From positions 1 to 27,070 of the forward strand of contig USQL01000022.1 of NCBI GenBank assembly GCA_900556935.1: 27,070 bases of DNA. Reading direction: 5' to 3'. The translations under genes were made by a program, and so were the position numbers. Each line of letters starts with the position of its first letter. Positions within the stretch are counted from its first letter, which is position 1. Positions 7,048-14,908 of this stretch are shown in pieces. This DNA comes from an uncultured Eubacteriales bacterium. Lineage in GTDB: Bacteria > Bacillota > Clostridia > Oscillospirales > Oscillospiraceae. The notes under the pieces were generated by a model. That model worked only from the letters and a program-made list of their open reading frames with translations, searched no databases and was not told the DNA's origin.

Positions 7048-7097
7048 AATACCTCCGGGGAATTTAACCCAAAATAGGGGCTTCCCGGAGGTATTTT
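7048..7097 (+). terminator. Intrinsic terminator after the recG/surface-protein unit
   Basis: AATACCTCCGGG (7048-7059) and CCCGGAGGTATT (7084-7095) form a perfect 12-bp stem with a 24-nt loop, ending in a TATTTTT run. It sits beyond the palindromic element and upstream of the gpmI promoter. The loop is long for a terminator, so another regulatory role is possible. Confidence 0.65.
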
Positions 7098-7126
7098 TGG
7101 TTGGAACGGAAAAAATAAAAAAAGAG

Positions 7127-7155
7127 TTGTAAGTTTTTCGTTTCTGTTGTAAAAT
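7127..7155 (+). promoter_or_regulatory. Sigma-A promoter of gpmI
   Basis: TTGTAA (7127-7132), a 17-nt spacer and TAAAAT (7150-7155), in an AT-rich stretch. It likely drives gpmI and the asp23-like and fakA genes downstream, since no terminator is seen between them. Confidence 0.7.
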
Positions 7156-7226
7156 AATACAACTGGTAAAATGCCTTTTTTAAGAAGAACCGAGCCACAA
7201 TAAAATATATATTGGAGGTACTACTT

Positions 7227-8789
7227 ATGGAAAAACCGATTGTACTTGTGATTATGGATGGTGTCGGCAAGGGCGACGGCGGCAGCGGCGACGCGGTCAA
7301 GAACGCCAATACCCCTACGCTGGATAAGCTGCTGGCTACCTGCCCCCATACTTACCTGAAGGCCCACGGCACCGCCGTCGGTCTGCCCACCGATGACGAT
7401 ATGGGCAACTCTGAGGTCGGCCACAATGCTCTGGGCTGCGGCCAGATTTATTCCCAGGGCGCGAAGCTGGTCAGCGAGTCCATCGAGTCCGGGGCCCTCT
7501 ACGAGTCCGCCACCTGGAAAAAGCTGCTTTCCAACGCCGTGTCCGGCCATGCCCTGCACTTCCTGGGCCTGCTGTCCGACGGCAATGTCCATTCCAATAT
7601 CTCCCACTTGATTGCCATGCTGCGGCAGGCACACAAAGAAGGGGCCAGGAAGGTCTACTGCCACATCCTGCTGGACGGCCGTGACGTGCCCGCAACCTCC
7701 GCGCTGGAGTATGTGGACCAGCTGGAAAAGGTTCTGGCCGAGCTGAACACCGCCGGCTGTGACTACGCCATCGCCTCCGGCGGCGGCCGTATGAAGATTA
7801 CCATGGACCGTTACGAGGCCAACTGGCCCATGGTGGAGGCCGGCTGGCGCACCCATGTGCAGGGCCAGGGCCGTCAGTTTGCCTCTGCCAAGGAGGCCAT
7901 TGAAACCTACCGGGCGGAGGAAAACTGCATCGACCAGGACCTGCCCGCCTTTGTGGTGGCCCGGAACGGCGCTCCCGTTGCCAAGATTGCCAACGGCGAC
8001 AGCGTGATCCTCTTCAACTTCCGGGGTGACCGCGCCCAGGAAATCTCCCTGGCCTTTGACCGGAAGGACTTTGACAAGTTTGACCGGGGCGACTATCAGG
8101 GCGTGCTCTTTGCCGGTATGCTGCAGTACGACGGAGACCTGAAGATTCCCACGGACTATCTGGTGCAGCCCCCTGTGATTAAGAATACCCTGACCGAGGT
8201 CCTGTGCCAGGCGGGCATTCACGAGTATGCCCTGTCCGAGACCCAGAAGTTTGGCCATGTGACCTATTTCTGGAACGGCAACCGCTCCGGCAAGGTGGAC
8301 GAGAATCTGGAAGTATACGAGGAGGTCCCCTCCGATGTGATTCCCTTCGAGCAGGCCCCTGCCATGAAGTCCAAGGAGATCACCGAGAAGATGGTGGAGA
8401 ACATGGCATCCGGGAAATTCCAGTTCCTGCGCTGCAACTACCCCAACGGCGACATGGTGGGCCACACCGGCGTGTATGACGCGGTGGTCTACGCCATGGA
8501 GTGCGTGGACAAGGGCGTAAAGGCCATCATCGATGCCGCCGACAAGTACGGCTATACGGTCCTCGTCACCGCGGACCACGGCAACGCCGACCAGATGACC
8601 GAGACCAAGAAGGGCAAGACCTCTGTCCGCACCGCCCATTCTCTGAACCCCGTGCCCTTCATTATCTATGATAAGGACCATGAATGGACCATCAAGGAGG
8701 GCCACTTCGGCCTTGCCAACGTGGCACCCACCATTGTCAAGATGATGGGCCTGACCGCGCCCGCGTGCTGGGAAGAGAGCATGGTGTAA
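7227..8789 (+). CDS. gpmI: 2,3-bisphosphoglycerate-independent phosphoglycerate mutase
   Basis: GpmI interconverts 3- and 2-phosphoglycerate in glycolysis, using two Mn ions and a phosphoserine intermediate. The 520-residue product opens MEKPIVLVIMDGVG (metal-binding Asp11) and has DDDMGNSEVGHNALG, where Ser62 is the catalytic serine. It also has LLDGRDVPATSA, SGGGRMKITMDRYE, NFRGDRAQEIS, FLRCNYPNGDMVGHTG and TADHGNADQM, the full alkaline-phosphatase-superfamily set. The length is normal. A TTG at 7212 is in frame, but the GGAGGT ribosome binding site lies within that extension and sets the ATG at 7227 as the start. Confidence 0.97.
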   Translation: MEKPIVLVIMDGVGKGDGGSGDAVKNANTPTLDKLLATCPHTYLKAHGTAVGLPTDDDMGNSEVGHNALGCGQIYSQGAKLVSESIESGALYESATWKKLLSNAVSGHALHFLGLLSDGNVHSNISHLIAMLRQAHKEGARKVYCHILLDGRDVPATSALEYVDQLEKVLAELNTAGCDYAIASGGGRMKITMDRYEANWPMVEAGWRTHVQGQGRQFASAKEAIETYRAEENCIDQDLPAFVVARNGAPVAKIANGDSVILFNFRGDRAQEISLAFDRKDFDKFDRGDYQGVLFAGMLQYDGDLKIPTDYLVQPPVIKNTLTEVLCQAGIHEYALSETQKFGHVTYFWNGNRSGKVDENLEVYEEVPSDVIPFEQAPAMKSKEITEKMVENMASGKFQFLRCNYPNGDMVGHTGVYDAVVYAMECVDKGVKAIIDAADKYGYTVLVTADHGNADQMTETKKGKTSVRTAHSLNPVPFIIYDKDHEWTIKEGHFGLANVAPTIVKMMGLTAPACWEESMV

Positions 8790-8812
8790 ATTCTGAACAA
8801 GGAGGATTTTCT

Positions 8813-9166
8813 ATGATCCGTCACGAAAATGAAAATGGCAGCGTGAATGTGTCCACCGGTGTCTACACCGGCATTGTGGGTACTGCCGCGTCCAATTGCT
8901 TTGGTGTGAAGGGCATGGCCGCCCGCAGCGTTAAGGACGGGGTTTACCGCCTGCTGCGGAAGGAGTCTGTGGACAAGGGCGTTCGGGTTACGTTCAATGA
9001 AGACGACTCCATTTCCATCGATTTGCACATCATTGTGGACAACGGTGTCAACCTGTCTGCTGTGGGCACCTCGATTATTTCCGAGGTTCGCTACGTGGTA
9101 ACCAAATGCACCGGCACAAAGGTACGTGCCGTGAATGTCTATATTGATTCCATGATGATTGGATAA
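8813..9166 (+). CDS. Asp23/Gls24-family (DUF322) protein
   Basis: This 117-residue protein has the Asp23/Gls24 pattern: NGSVNVSTGVYTGIVGTAASNCFGVKGM, then an alternating hydrophobic core (ISIDLHIIVDNGVNLSAVGTSIISEVRYVVTKCTGTKVRAVNVYID). Family members are small alkaline-shock or envelope-associated proteins, and this short form is almost always next to a DAK2-domain fatty acid kinase gene in Firmicutes. Here fakA follows 20 nt later. The ATG at 8813 has AAGGAGG at 8 nt; the frame is open further upstream but there it only overlaps the end of gpmI. The function is not established biochemically. Confidence 0.92.
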   Translation: MIRHENENGSVNVSTGVYTGIVGTAASNCFGVKGMAARSVKDGVYRLLRKESVDKGVRVTFNEDDSISIDLHIIVDNGVNLSAVGTSIISEVRYVVTKCTGTKVRAVNVYIDSMMIG

Positions 9167-9186
9167 TTTTCGGAGGTGTAAACACA

Positions 9187-10815
9187 TTGCAGACCATTAC
9201 CGGGGCTGAGCTGAGACGGATGATCCTCAGCGCGGCCGCCTCTATTGAGATCCACAAGCAGGATCTGAACGAACTGAACGTATTCCCTGTACCCGATGGG
9301 GACACGGGCACCAATATGTCGATGACCATCCACGCCGCCGCCAACGACCTGCGGGGCGCTGAGGACCCGGACCTCTACGGCGTTGCCAAGATTGCCGCCT
9401 CCGCCACCCTGCGGGGGGCCCGGGGCAACTCCGGCGTGATTCTGTCGCTGCTGTTCAAGGGCCTGAAGCGGGCCATGAAGGGCCACGAGGTTTGCGACGG
9501 CATCCTCTGGGCGGATGCCCTGCAGCAGGGCGTGGACGCTGCCTATAAGGCCGTTATGAAGCCCGCCGAGGGCACCATCCTGACGGTTTCCCGTCTGGCC
9601 GCCGCCAAGGCGGCGGAGAAGGCCCAGGAGGACAACTCCGTGGAGAAGGCCCTGGAGGCCGCTCTGGAGGAGGCAAAAATTGCCCTGGCCGATACCATGA
9701 ATATGAACCCGGTGCTGAAAAAGGCCGGCGTGGTGGATGCCGGCGGCAAGGGCTGGGTCCTGGCGCTGGAAGCCATGCTGCTGGCCCTGCGGGGGCAGGA
9801 CGTAGTGGTGCCGGAGAACGGAGAGACGGGCGATGCCAAGGAGGCGGCCAACTTCTCCGACTTTAAGACCGAGGATATCACCTTCACCTACTGCACCGAG
9901 TTTATCATCGGACGGGAGAATAAGAACGACCCCGAGAAGCTGCGCGCCTTCCTCAACAGCCTGGGCGACAGCCTGGTCATGGTGGACGACGATGAGATTA
10001 TCAAGGTCCACGTCCACACCAACGACCCCGGAAAGGCCCTCCACGAGGCCATTGAATACGGCCACTTCATCACCGTCAAGGTGGAGAACATGCGCCTGCA
10101 GCACACCGAAAAGGTGATGAACGAGCGGGACCTGGCCCCCAAAATCGCGGAGCCGGAGAAGCCTGTGGGCGTGGTCTCCGTCTGCGCCGGTGCGGGGCTT
10201 GCGGATGTGTTTATGAACCTGGGCGTTGACAGGATTATCTCCGGCGGCCAGACCATGAACCCCAGCACCCAGGACATTCTGGAGGCGGTGAATCAGGTGC
10301 CTGCCGAGACCGTTTTCGTGCTGCCCAACAACAAGAACATCATCATGGCCGCCGAGCAGGTGAACGGGCTGACCCCCAAGAATGTGGTGGTGATCCCCAG
10401 CAAGACCGTTCCCCAGGGCGTGACCGCCATGCTGAACTTCAATCCCGAGGGAACCGTAGAGGAGAACACCCAGGCCATGACGGAGGTGCTGTCCTCCGTG
10501 GAGACCATGCAGATCACCTACGCTGCCCGGAACTCCGACTTTGACGGCTACGACATCCATGAGGGCGATTACCTTGCCATGGACGGCAAGGGGCTCTTCG
10601 GCACCAGCAAGGACATCACGGTTCTACTGAAGGGCCTTGCGGAGAAGGTCCGGGATGACGGACGGGAGTTTATCACCATCTACTATGGCGCGGATACCAA
10701 GGAGAAGCACGCCCAGAAGGCGGCGGACCTGTTTGCGGATATCTGCCCGGAGGCAGAGGTCAACCTGATTTCCGGCGGTCAGCCTGTGTATTACTACATG
10801 ATTTCCGCGGAATGA
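9187..10815 (+). CDS. fakA: Fatty acid kinase ATP-binding subunit FakA (DAK2/DegV-associated)
   Basis: FakA phosphorylates exogenous fatty acids presented by FakB (DegV-family) proteins, feeding them into phospholipid synthesis. The 542-residue product has the DhaL/DAK2-type kinase domain at the N-terminus, with the metal- and ATP-binding PDGDTGTNM (Asp37, Asp39) and LRGARGNSGVI (about 75-85). The middle and C-terminal domains typical of the DAK2-DegV-like family follow (YCTEFII, DDDEIIKVHVHTNDPG, VLPNNKNIIMAAEQ, TIYYGAD). It starts with TTG at 9187 behind GGAGGTG. No fakB gene is in the window. Confidence 0.93.
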   Translation: MQTITGAELRRMILSAAASIEIHKQDLNELNVFPVPDGDTGTNMSMTIHAAANDLRGAEDPDLYGVAKIAASATLRGARGNSGVILSLLFKGLKRAMKGHEVCDGILWADALQQGVDAAYKAVMKPAEGTILTVSRLAAAKAAEKAQEDNSVEKALEAALEEAKIALADTMNMNPVLKKAGVVDAGGKGWVLALEAMLLALRGQDVVVPENGETGDAKEAANFSDFKTEDITFTYCTEFIIGRENKNDPEKLRAFLNSLGDSLVMVDDDEIIKVHVHTNDPGKALHEAIEYGHFITVKVENMRLQHTEKVMNERDLAPKIAEPEKPVGVVSVCAGAGLADVFMNLGVDRIISGGQTMNPSTQDILEAVNQVPAETVFVLPNNKNIIMAAEQVNGLTPKNVVVIPSKTVPQGVTAMLNFNPEGTVEENTQAMTEVLSSVETMQITYAARNSDFDGYDIHEGDYLAMDGKGLFGTSKDITVLLKGLAEKVRDDGREFITIYYGADTKEKHAQKAADLFADICPEAEVNLISGGQPVYYYMISAE

Positions 10816-10819
10816 TTGC

Positions 10820-10856
10820 TTTTTCCCGCAGCCCCCAAATCGGGCTGCGGGAAAAA
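10820..10856. other. 15-bp hairpin between fakA and the YihY gene
   Basis: TTTTTCCCGCAGCCC (10820-10834) and GGGCTGCGGGAAAAA (10842-10856) are perfect complements with a 7-nt loop. The T run lies 5' of the stem and the 3' side is A-rich, so there is no U tail on either strand. It could be a weak terminator or an mRNA-end stabiliser. Confidence 0.6.
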
Positions 10857-10882
10857 AGGCTTTGATGAGAAGGAGGGCAACC

Positions 10883-11758
10883 ATGAAGGAGCTACCCAAG
10901 GGCGGCTTTGTCGGCAAGGCTGCAAAGGCCGGTCAGGCCATCGCGTCTCTCAATATCCCGTTGCGGGCGGGCTACGGGGCCTACTTTTTGATTCTGTCGG
11001 CCTTTCCGGCGCTGCTGCTGGTGCTCAATTCCCTGCGCTATACGAGCCTGACTGTGGCGGACCTGATGGCGGTGCTGGAAAACGTCCTGCCCGAGGCCCT
11101 GACGGAGAGCATCCAGGAGCTGGTGATGAGCACCTACCGCAATTCCTCCTCGGCGGTGGCGGGGGTGTCCCTGCTGACGCTGCTGTGGTCCTCCAGCAAG
11201 GGGGTCTACGGCGTTTTAAACGGCCTGAACGCGGTTTACGGCGTGGAGGAGGACCGGGGTTATGTGTATACCCGGGGCATCAGCGTGGTGTACGCGCTGC
11301 TGTTTTTGCTGGTGCTGGTGCTGACGCTGGTATTGCATGTTTTCGGCAACGCCCTGATGGACCTGCTCTACGGCATCGACAACCCGGTGATTATCTTCCT
11401 GATGGACATGATTGACCTGCGGGGCGCGTTTTTGCTGGTGGTGCAGATGCTCCTCTTTACCGCCATTTACATGGTCCTTCCCAACCGGCGCAACGGCTTT
11501 TTGGCAAGCCTGCCCGGGGCGGTGTTCTCCGCGGTGGGGTGGACGGTGTTTTCCTGGGTATACTCCATTTATGTCACCCATTTTACCCGCATTTCCAATA
11601 TTTACGGCTCCGTGTATTCCATCGCCATCAGTATGCTGTGGCTGTACTGCTGCGTCAGCATTCTGTTTTACGGCGCGGCCCTCAATACGCTTTTAACCCG
11701 CTTCCGGGAGGGAAAAAAGAGCTTCCCCTCTGGGGAAACCGGCAAGGCGAAGCCCTGA
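10883..11758 (+). CDS. YihY/BrkB-family integral membrane protein
   Basis: This 291-residue inner-membrane protein has about six hydrophobic segments. YihY/BrkB hallmarks are the early AGYGAYFLILSAFPALLLVLNSL, WSSSKGVYGVLNGLNAVYGV, the central membrane pair, LPNRRNGFLASLPGAVFSAVGW, and the closing YGSVYSIAISMLWLYCCVSILFYGAALN. The family was once called ribonuclease BN by mistake; its function is unsettled, with transport or envelope roles proposed. The ATG at 10883 follows AGGAGGG; an upstream in-frame TTG at 10862 is less likely because the ribosome binding site lies inside that extension. It is separated from fakA only by the hairpin at 10820-10856. Confidence 0.92.
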   Translation: MKELPKGGFVGKAAKAGQAIASLNIPLRAGYGAYFLILSAFPALLLVLNSLRYTSLTVADLMAVLENVLPEALTESIQELVMSTYRNSSSAVAGVSLLTLLWSSSKGVYGVLNGLNAVYGVEEDRGYVYTRGISVVYALLFLLVLVLTLVLHVFGNALMDLLYGIDNPVIIFLMDMIDLRGAFLLVVQMLLFTAIYMVLPNRRNGFLASLPGAVFSAVGWTVFSWVYSIYVTHFTRISNIYGSVYSIAISMLWLYCCVSILFYGAALNTLLTRFREGKKSFPSGETGKAKP

Positions 11759-11886
11759 CGGATGAGGGGAAGGCAGGGTATTTTCAGAAATTTTGGGAAT
11801 CGTTTACGGGGTGTTCACAGCTATTTTGTATTTTTTTAGCAGACATTGCGTTTTCCGTTCCGGAGGACGCGAAAGGGAGCGGTTTT

Positions 11887-12714
11887 TTGTTTGGGTATGT
11901 GACGGCCAATGTGGGGGAGCTGACGCAGGCGCAGAAGGACAGATATTCCCAGGTTTACTGCGGGATCTGTAGGAGCATCGGGAAAAACAGCTCCCAGCTG
12001 GCCCGGCTGGGGCTGCGGTATGATATGGCCTTTTTGGCGCTGCTGCTGCTGAGCCTTTACGAGCCGGAGGAAACCCAGGGGAAGGGCCGCTGCCTGACCC
12101 ATCCCGTCAGCAGACGGGCCTGGACGGACAACGAAATCATCCGCTATACGGCGGATATGAACGTGGCCCTGGCCTACTGCAAGTGCATGGACGACTGGGA
12201 TGACGACCGGAAGACCTCCGCCCGGCTGCTTGCCAAGGCCATGGAGGGGGACTACCGGCGGATTTCGGAGCGCTACCCCCGCCAGTGCGGCGTTTTAACC
12301 CGGTGCCTGGAGGGCATCCGGGGCTTTGAAAGGGAAAACTGCCAGAATCCGGACCGGCCCGCGGGGCTCTTTGGGGAGCTCATGGGGGAGCTGTTCGTCT
12401 GGAAGGAAGACCAGTGGGCAGAGGACCTGCGGCAGCTGGGCGGCGCCCTGGGCCGATTTGTCTATCTGATGGACGCGGTGCTGGATGCGCCGGAGGACCG
12501 GAAAAAGGGCAGCTACAACCCAACCCTTTCCCTGGAAAACATGAACTGGGAGCAGGTGTTCTCCCTGACCATGGCAAGATGCACCTATTATTACGAAAAA
12601 CTACCGCTGGTTCAGGACAAGGCGCTGCTGGACAACATTCTCTACAGCGGTGTGTGGGTTTCCTACCGGCAGAAATACAAGAAGGAAGGCGGCAGCGACG
12701 ATGGATCCGTATAA
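11887..12714 (+). CDS. DUF5685-family protein with two Asp-rich motifs
   Basis: A TTG at 11887 behind AGGGAG gives a 275-residue protein opening LFGYVTANVGELTQAQKDRY, which matches the MFGYV start of the DUF5685 family; the frame is open upstream but out of homology. YCGIC at residues 24-28 and CKC at 98-100 supply paired cysteines. Next comes DDWDDDRK (102-109), and later YLMDAVLDAPEDRKKGSYNP (193-212). The spacing and character of these two acidic motifs recall the metal-binding motifs of head-to-head prenyl synthases (squalene/phytoene synthase fold). That is an inference; the family has no assigned function that I know. Its end overlaps the J-domain gene by 14 nt. Confidence 0.8.
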   Translation: MFGYVTANVGELTQAQKDRYSQVYCGICRSIGKNSSQLARLGLRYDMAFLALLLLSLYEPEETQGKGRCLTHPVSRRAWTDNEIIRYTADMNVALAYCKCMDDWDDDRKTSARLLAKAMEGDYRRISERYPRQCGVLTRCLEGIRGFERENCQNPDRPAGLFGELMGELFVWKEDQWAEDLRQLGGALGRFVYLMDAVLDAPEDRKKGSYNPTLSLENMNWEQVFSLTMARCTYYYEKLPLVQDKALLDNILYSGVWVSYRQKYKKEGGSDDGSV

Positions 12715-13363
12715 AGTACTCGGTTTGGAGCCGGGGGCTTCCGACGAGGAGGTCAAGCAGGCCTATCGCCGTCTGGCGAAGAAATACCACCCGGATTTAA
12801 ACCCCGGGGACGCGGAGGCCGCCCGGAAAATGCAGGAGGTCAACGAGGCCTACGACCGGATTAAAAACCCGGAGAAATACCGCGCTCAGCCGGGCCAGGG
12901 GGGCGGACAGAACCCCTACGAGAGCTACGACCCCTTTGGCGGGTACAATCCCTTCGGCGGCTGGTATACCGGCCAGCAGCAGTATTCCCGCCAGGCCCAG
13001 GACGGCTACCAGCAGGCGGCCCAGCAGTATATCCGCTACGGGCGCTATGAGGAAGCCCTGAACGCCTTGCGGAACAGCGACAAACGGGATGCCCGCTGGT
13101 ATTATCTCAGCGCTCTGGCCAACCAGGGGCTTGGCAACCAGGTGACCGCTTTGGAGCACATCCGAAGGGCAGTATCCATGGAGCCGGACAACCGGGAGTA
13201 TCTGCAGGCGCTGGACGCCATCCAGAACGGCGACAGCGCCTACCGCCAGTCCGCCGGGAACTTCCGGGGCTTTACCATGGGCGGAAGCCCCTGCGCCGGT
13301 CTGTGCCTGTGCTATCTGGCCCAGGTGTTCTGCTGCCGGGGAAATTTCCTCTGCTGCATCTGA
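12701..13363 (+). CDS. DnaJ-domain protein with TPR-like middle and Cys-rich tail
   Basis: This 220-residue protein begins with a J domain (residues 1-60: DPYKVLGLEPGASDEEVKQA, then RRLAKKYHPDLNP), with the Hsp70-stimulating HPD at 30-32. A Gly/Tyr/Gln-rich linker (about 62-105) leads to two TPR-like helices (QQYIRYGRYEEALNALRNS; WYYLSALANQGLGNQVTALEHIRRAVSMEPDN). The last 25 residues hold seven cysteines in a hydrophobic setting (C198, C202, C204, C211, C212, C218, C219). The zinc domain and client-binding domain of full DnaJ are absent, so this is a specialised co-chaperone. Its start overlaps the DUF5685 gene by 14 nt, implying translational coupling and joint function. Confidence 0.9.
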   Translation: MDPYKVLGLEPGASDEEVKQAYRRLAKKYHPDLNPGDAEAARKMQEVNEAYDRIKNPEKYRAQPGQGGGQNPYESYDPFGGYNPFGGWYTGQQQYSRQAQDGYQQAAQQYIRYGRYEEALNALRNSDKRDARWYYLSALANQGLGNQVTALEHIRRAVSMEPDNREYLQALDAIQNGDSAYRQSAGNFRGFTMGGSPCAGLCLCYLAQVFCCRGNFLCCI

Positions 13364-13393
13364 GCTCTGACCGGCGGGAGCAAAATATACGAA

Positions 13394-13436
13394 AAAAGCT
13401 GCCCTCGGTGGGATTGTGTCACCGAGGGCAGCTTTT
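13394..13436. terminator. Bidirectional terminator between the DnaJ-like gene and trkH
   Basis: AAAAGCTGCCCTCGGTG (13394-13410) and its exact complement (13420-13436) form a 17-bp stem with a 9-nt loop, with A-rich and T-rich bases at the two ends. It can serve both convergent transcripts. Confidence 0.9.
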
Positions 13437-13438
13437 GC

Positions 13439-14899
13439 TTACTTGACGGTCCGGTGCCAGGTGTGGCGGGACAGGAGGCACAGGATGGGGAAGATTTCCA
13501 GCCGTCCTAAGAGCATATCCACAATCAGCGTGAGCTTGCTGAGAATGCTGAAGTCGGAAAAATTGCAGGTGGGACCTACGGCCTCCAGGCCGGGGCCGAT
13601 GTTGTTGAAGCAGCACAGCACCGCGGAGAAGTTGGTCTCGGTGGAGAAGCCGTCCAGGCTCAGCACCAGGAAGCTGGCAAAGAGGATAAACACATAGGCA
13701 ATCAGGTAGGCATTGGTGGTTTCCACAATCTTGTCGTCCACCACCTGGCCGTTGCTGCGGACCAACTCTACCCGCCGGGGGTGGAGCATCTGCAGGAAGC
13801 TGCGCCGGAGGCTCTTGAACAGCAGAATCATCCGGGAGACCTTAATGCCGCCTCCGGTGGAGCCCGCGCTGGCACCAATCACCATCAGGCACAGCAGGAT
13901 GGTTTTGGAGAAGCTGGGCCACAGGTCAAAGTCCGTGGTGGCAAAGCCCGTGGTGGTCATGATGCTGGAAACCTGGAAGGCGGCGTGGCGGAGGGTTTCC
14001 CAGAGGCTGCCGTAGAGCCCGCGGATGTTCCAAAAAATCAGAAGGGTGCTGGCCAGGGCCACCCCAAAGTAGGCCCGCAGCTCCTCATCCTTGAATACCG
14101 CCCCCCACTGCTTGAGAATCAGCAGATAGTAGCAGGAGAAGTTGACACCGAAGAGGAACATGAAAACGGTGGTCACGTTCTGCAGATAGGGGCTGTAGCT
14201 GGCGAAGGAGTCGTTCCGCACGCCGAAGCCGCCGGTTCCGGCGGTGCCAAAGGCATTGCACAGGGCCTCAAAGGCGGGCATGCCGCCAAAAAGCAGCAGG
14301 CAGAAATCCACAATGGTCAGGATGATGTAAAGGGCATAGAGGATGGCCGCGGTCTTACGCATTTTGGGCACCAGCTTGCCCACGCTGGGCCCCGGGCTCT
14401 CCGCCCGCAGCAGGTGCATGGTAAAGCCCTTGCCCCGGTCGGTGCTGGGGACGATGGCAAGCAGGAACACCAGAACGCCCATACCGCCCACCCAGTGGCT
14501 GAAGCTGCGCCAGTAGAGGATGCCTTTGGGCAGCCCCTCTACCGCGGGCAGAATGGAGGCACCGGTGGTGGTAAAGCCGGAGACGATTTCAAACAGGGCA
14601 TCGATGAATCTTGGGATGGCCCCGGAAATGAGAAACGGAAGGCTCCCCGCAAGGCTCAGCACAATCCAGCTCAGGGCCACGCAGACCATGCCGTCGGTGG
14701 CATAGAAATTGCTCTTTGCCCCCTTGCAGAAAAACCGCAGAACGCCGGAAATCAGGCACAACAGCAGCATGGTCCACAGAAAGGCCCAGACGGCGGACAT
14801 CTCCCCGCAGCAGCAGCTGACGCAGGCGGCCGGAAGCATGAATCCGGCCTCCAAAAGAAGAATCTGGGCGATGAAGCGCCCCATCATTTTGTAGTTCAT
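13439..14899 (-). CDS. trkH: TrkH-family potassium uptake channel subunit
   Basis: TrkH forms the membrane pore of a potassium uptake system gated by TrkA. The 486-residue product is strongly hydrophobic and has the four selectivity-filter-like P-loops of the Trk/Ktr superfamily: SGFTTTGAS (filter near residues 111-115), GTAGTGGFG (218-226), MTTTGFATTD (314-323) and FNNIGPG (431-437). GASAGSTGGGIKVSR and the closing GRLEIFPIL are also typical. The length fits TrkH rather than the shorter KtrB. The ATG at 14899 lies 9 nt after the trkA stop, so the two genes form one transcription unit. Confidence 0.95.
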   Translation of the reverse strand: MNYKMMGRFIAQILLLEAGFMLPAACVSCCCGEMSAVWAFLWTMLLLCLISGVLRFFCKGAKSNFYATDGMVCVALSWIVLSLAGSLPFLISGAIPRFIDALFEIVSGFTTTGASILPAVEGLPKGILYWRSFSHWVGGMGVLVFLLAIVPSTDRGKGFTMHLLRAESPGPSVGKLVPKMRKTAAILYALYIILTIVDFCLLLFGGMPAFEALCNAFGTAGTGGFGVRNDSFASYSPYLQNVTTVFMFLFGVNFSCYYLLILKQWGAVFKDEELRAYFGVALASTLLIFWNIRGLYGSLWETLRHAAFQVSSIMTTTGFATTDFDLWPSFSKTILLCLMVIGASAGSTGGGIKVSRMILLFKSLRRSFLQMLHPRRVELVRSNGQVVDDKIVETTNAYLIAYVFILFASFLVLSLDGFSTETNFSAVLCCFNNIGPGLEAVGPTCNFSDFSILSKLTLIVDMLLGRLEIFPILCLLSRHTWHRTVK

Positions 14900-14908
14900 A
14901 GCCGGGCC

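Noticed and set aside
11803..11837. Possible TTTACG-17-TTGTAT promoter for the DUF5685 gene
   Set aside because: Both hexamers are weak and the gene could equally be read from the YihY transcript; not supported enough to list.
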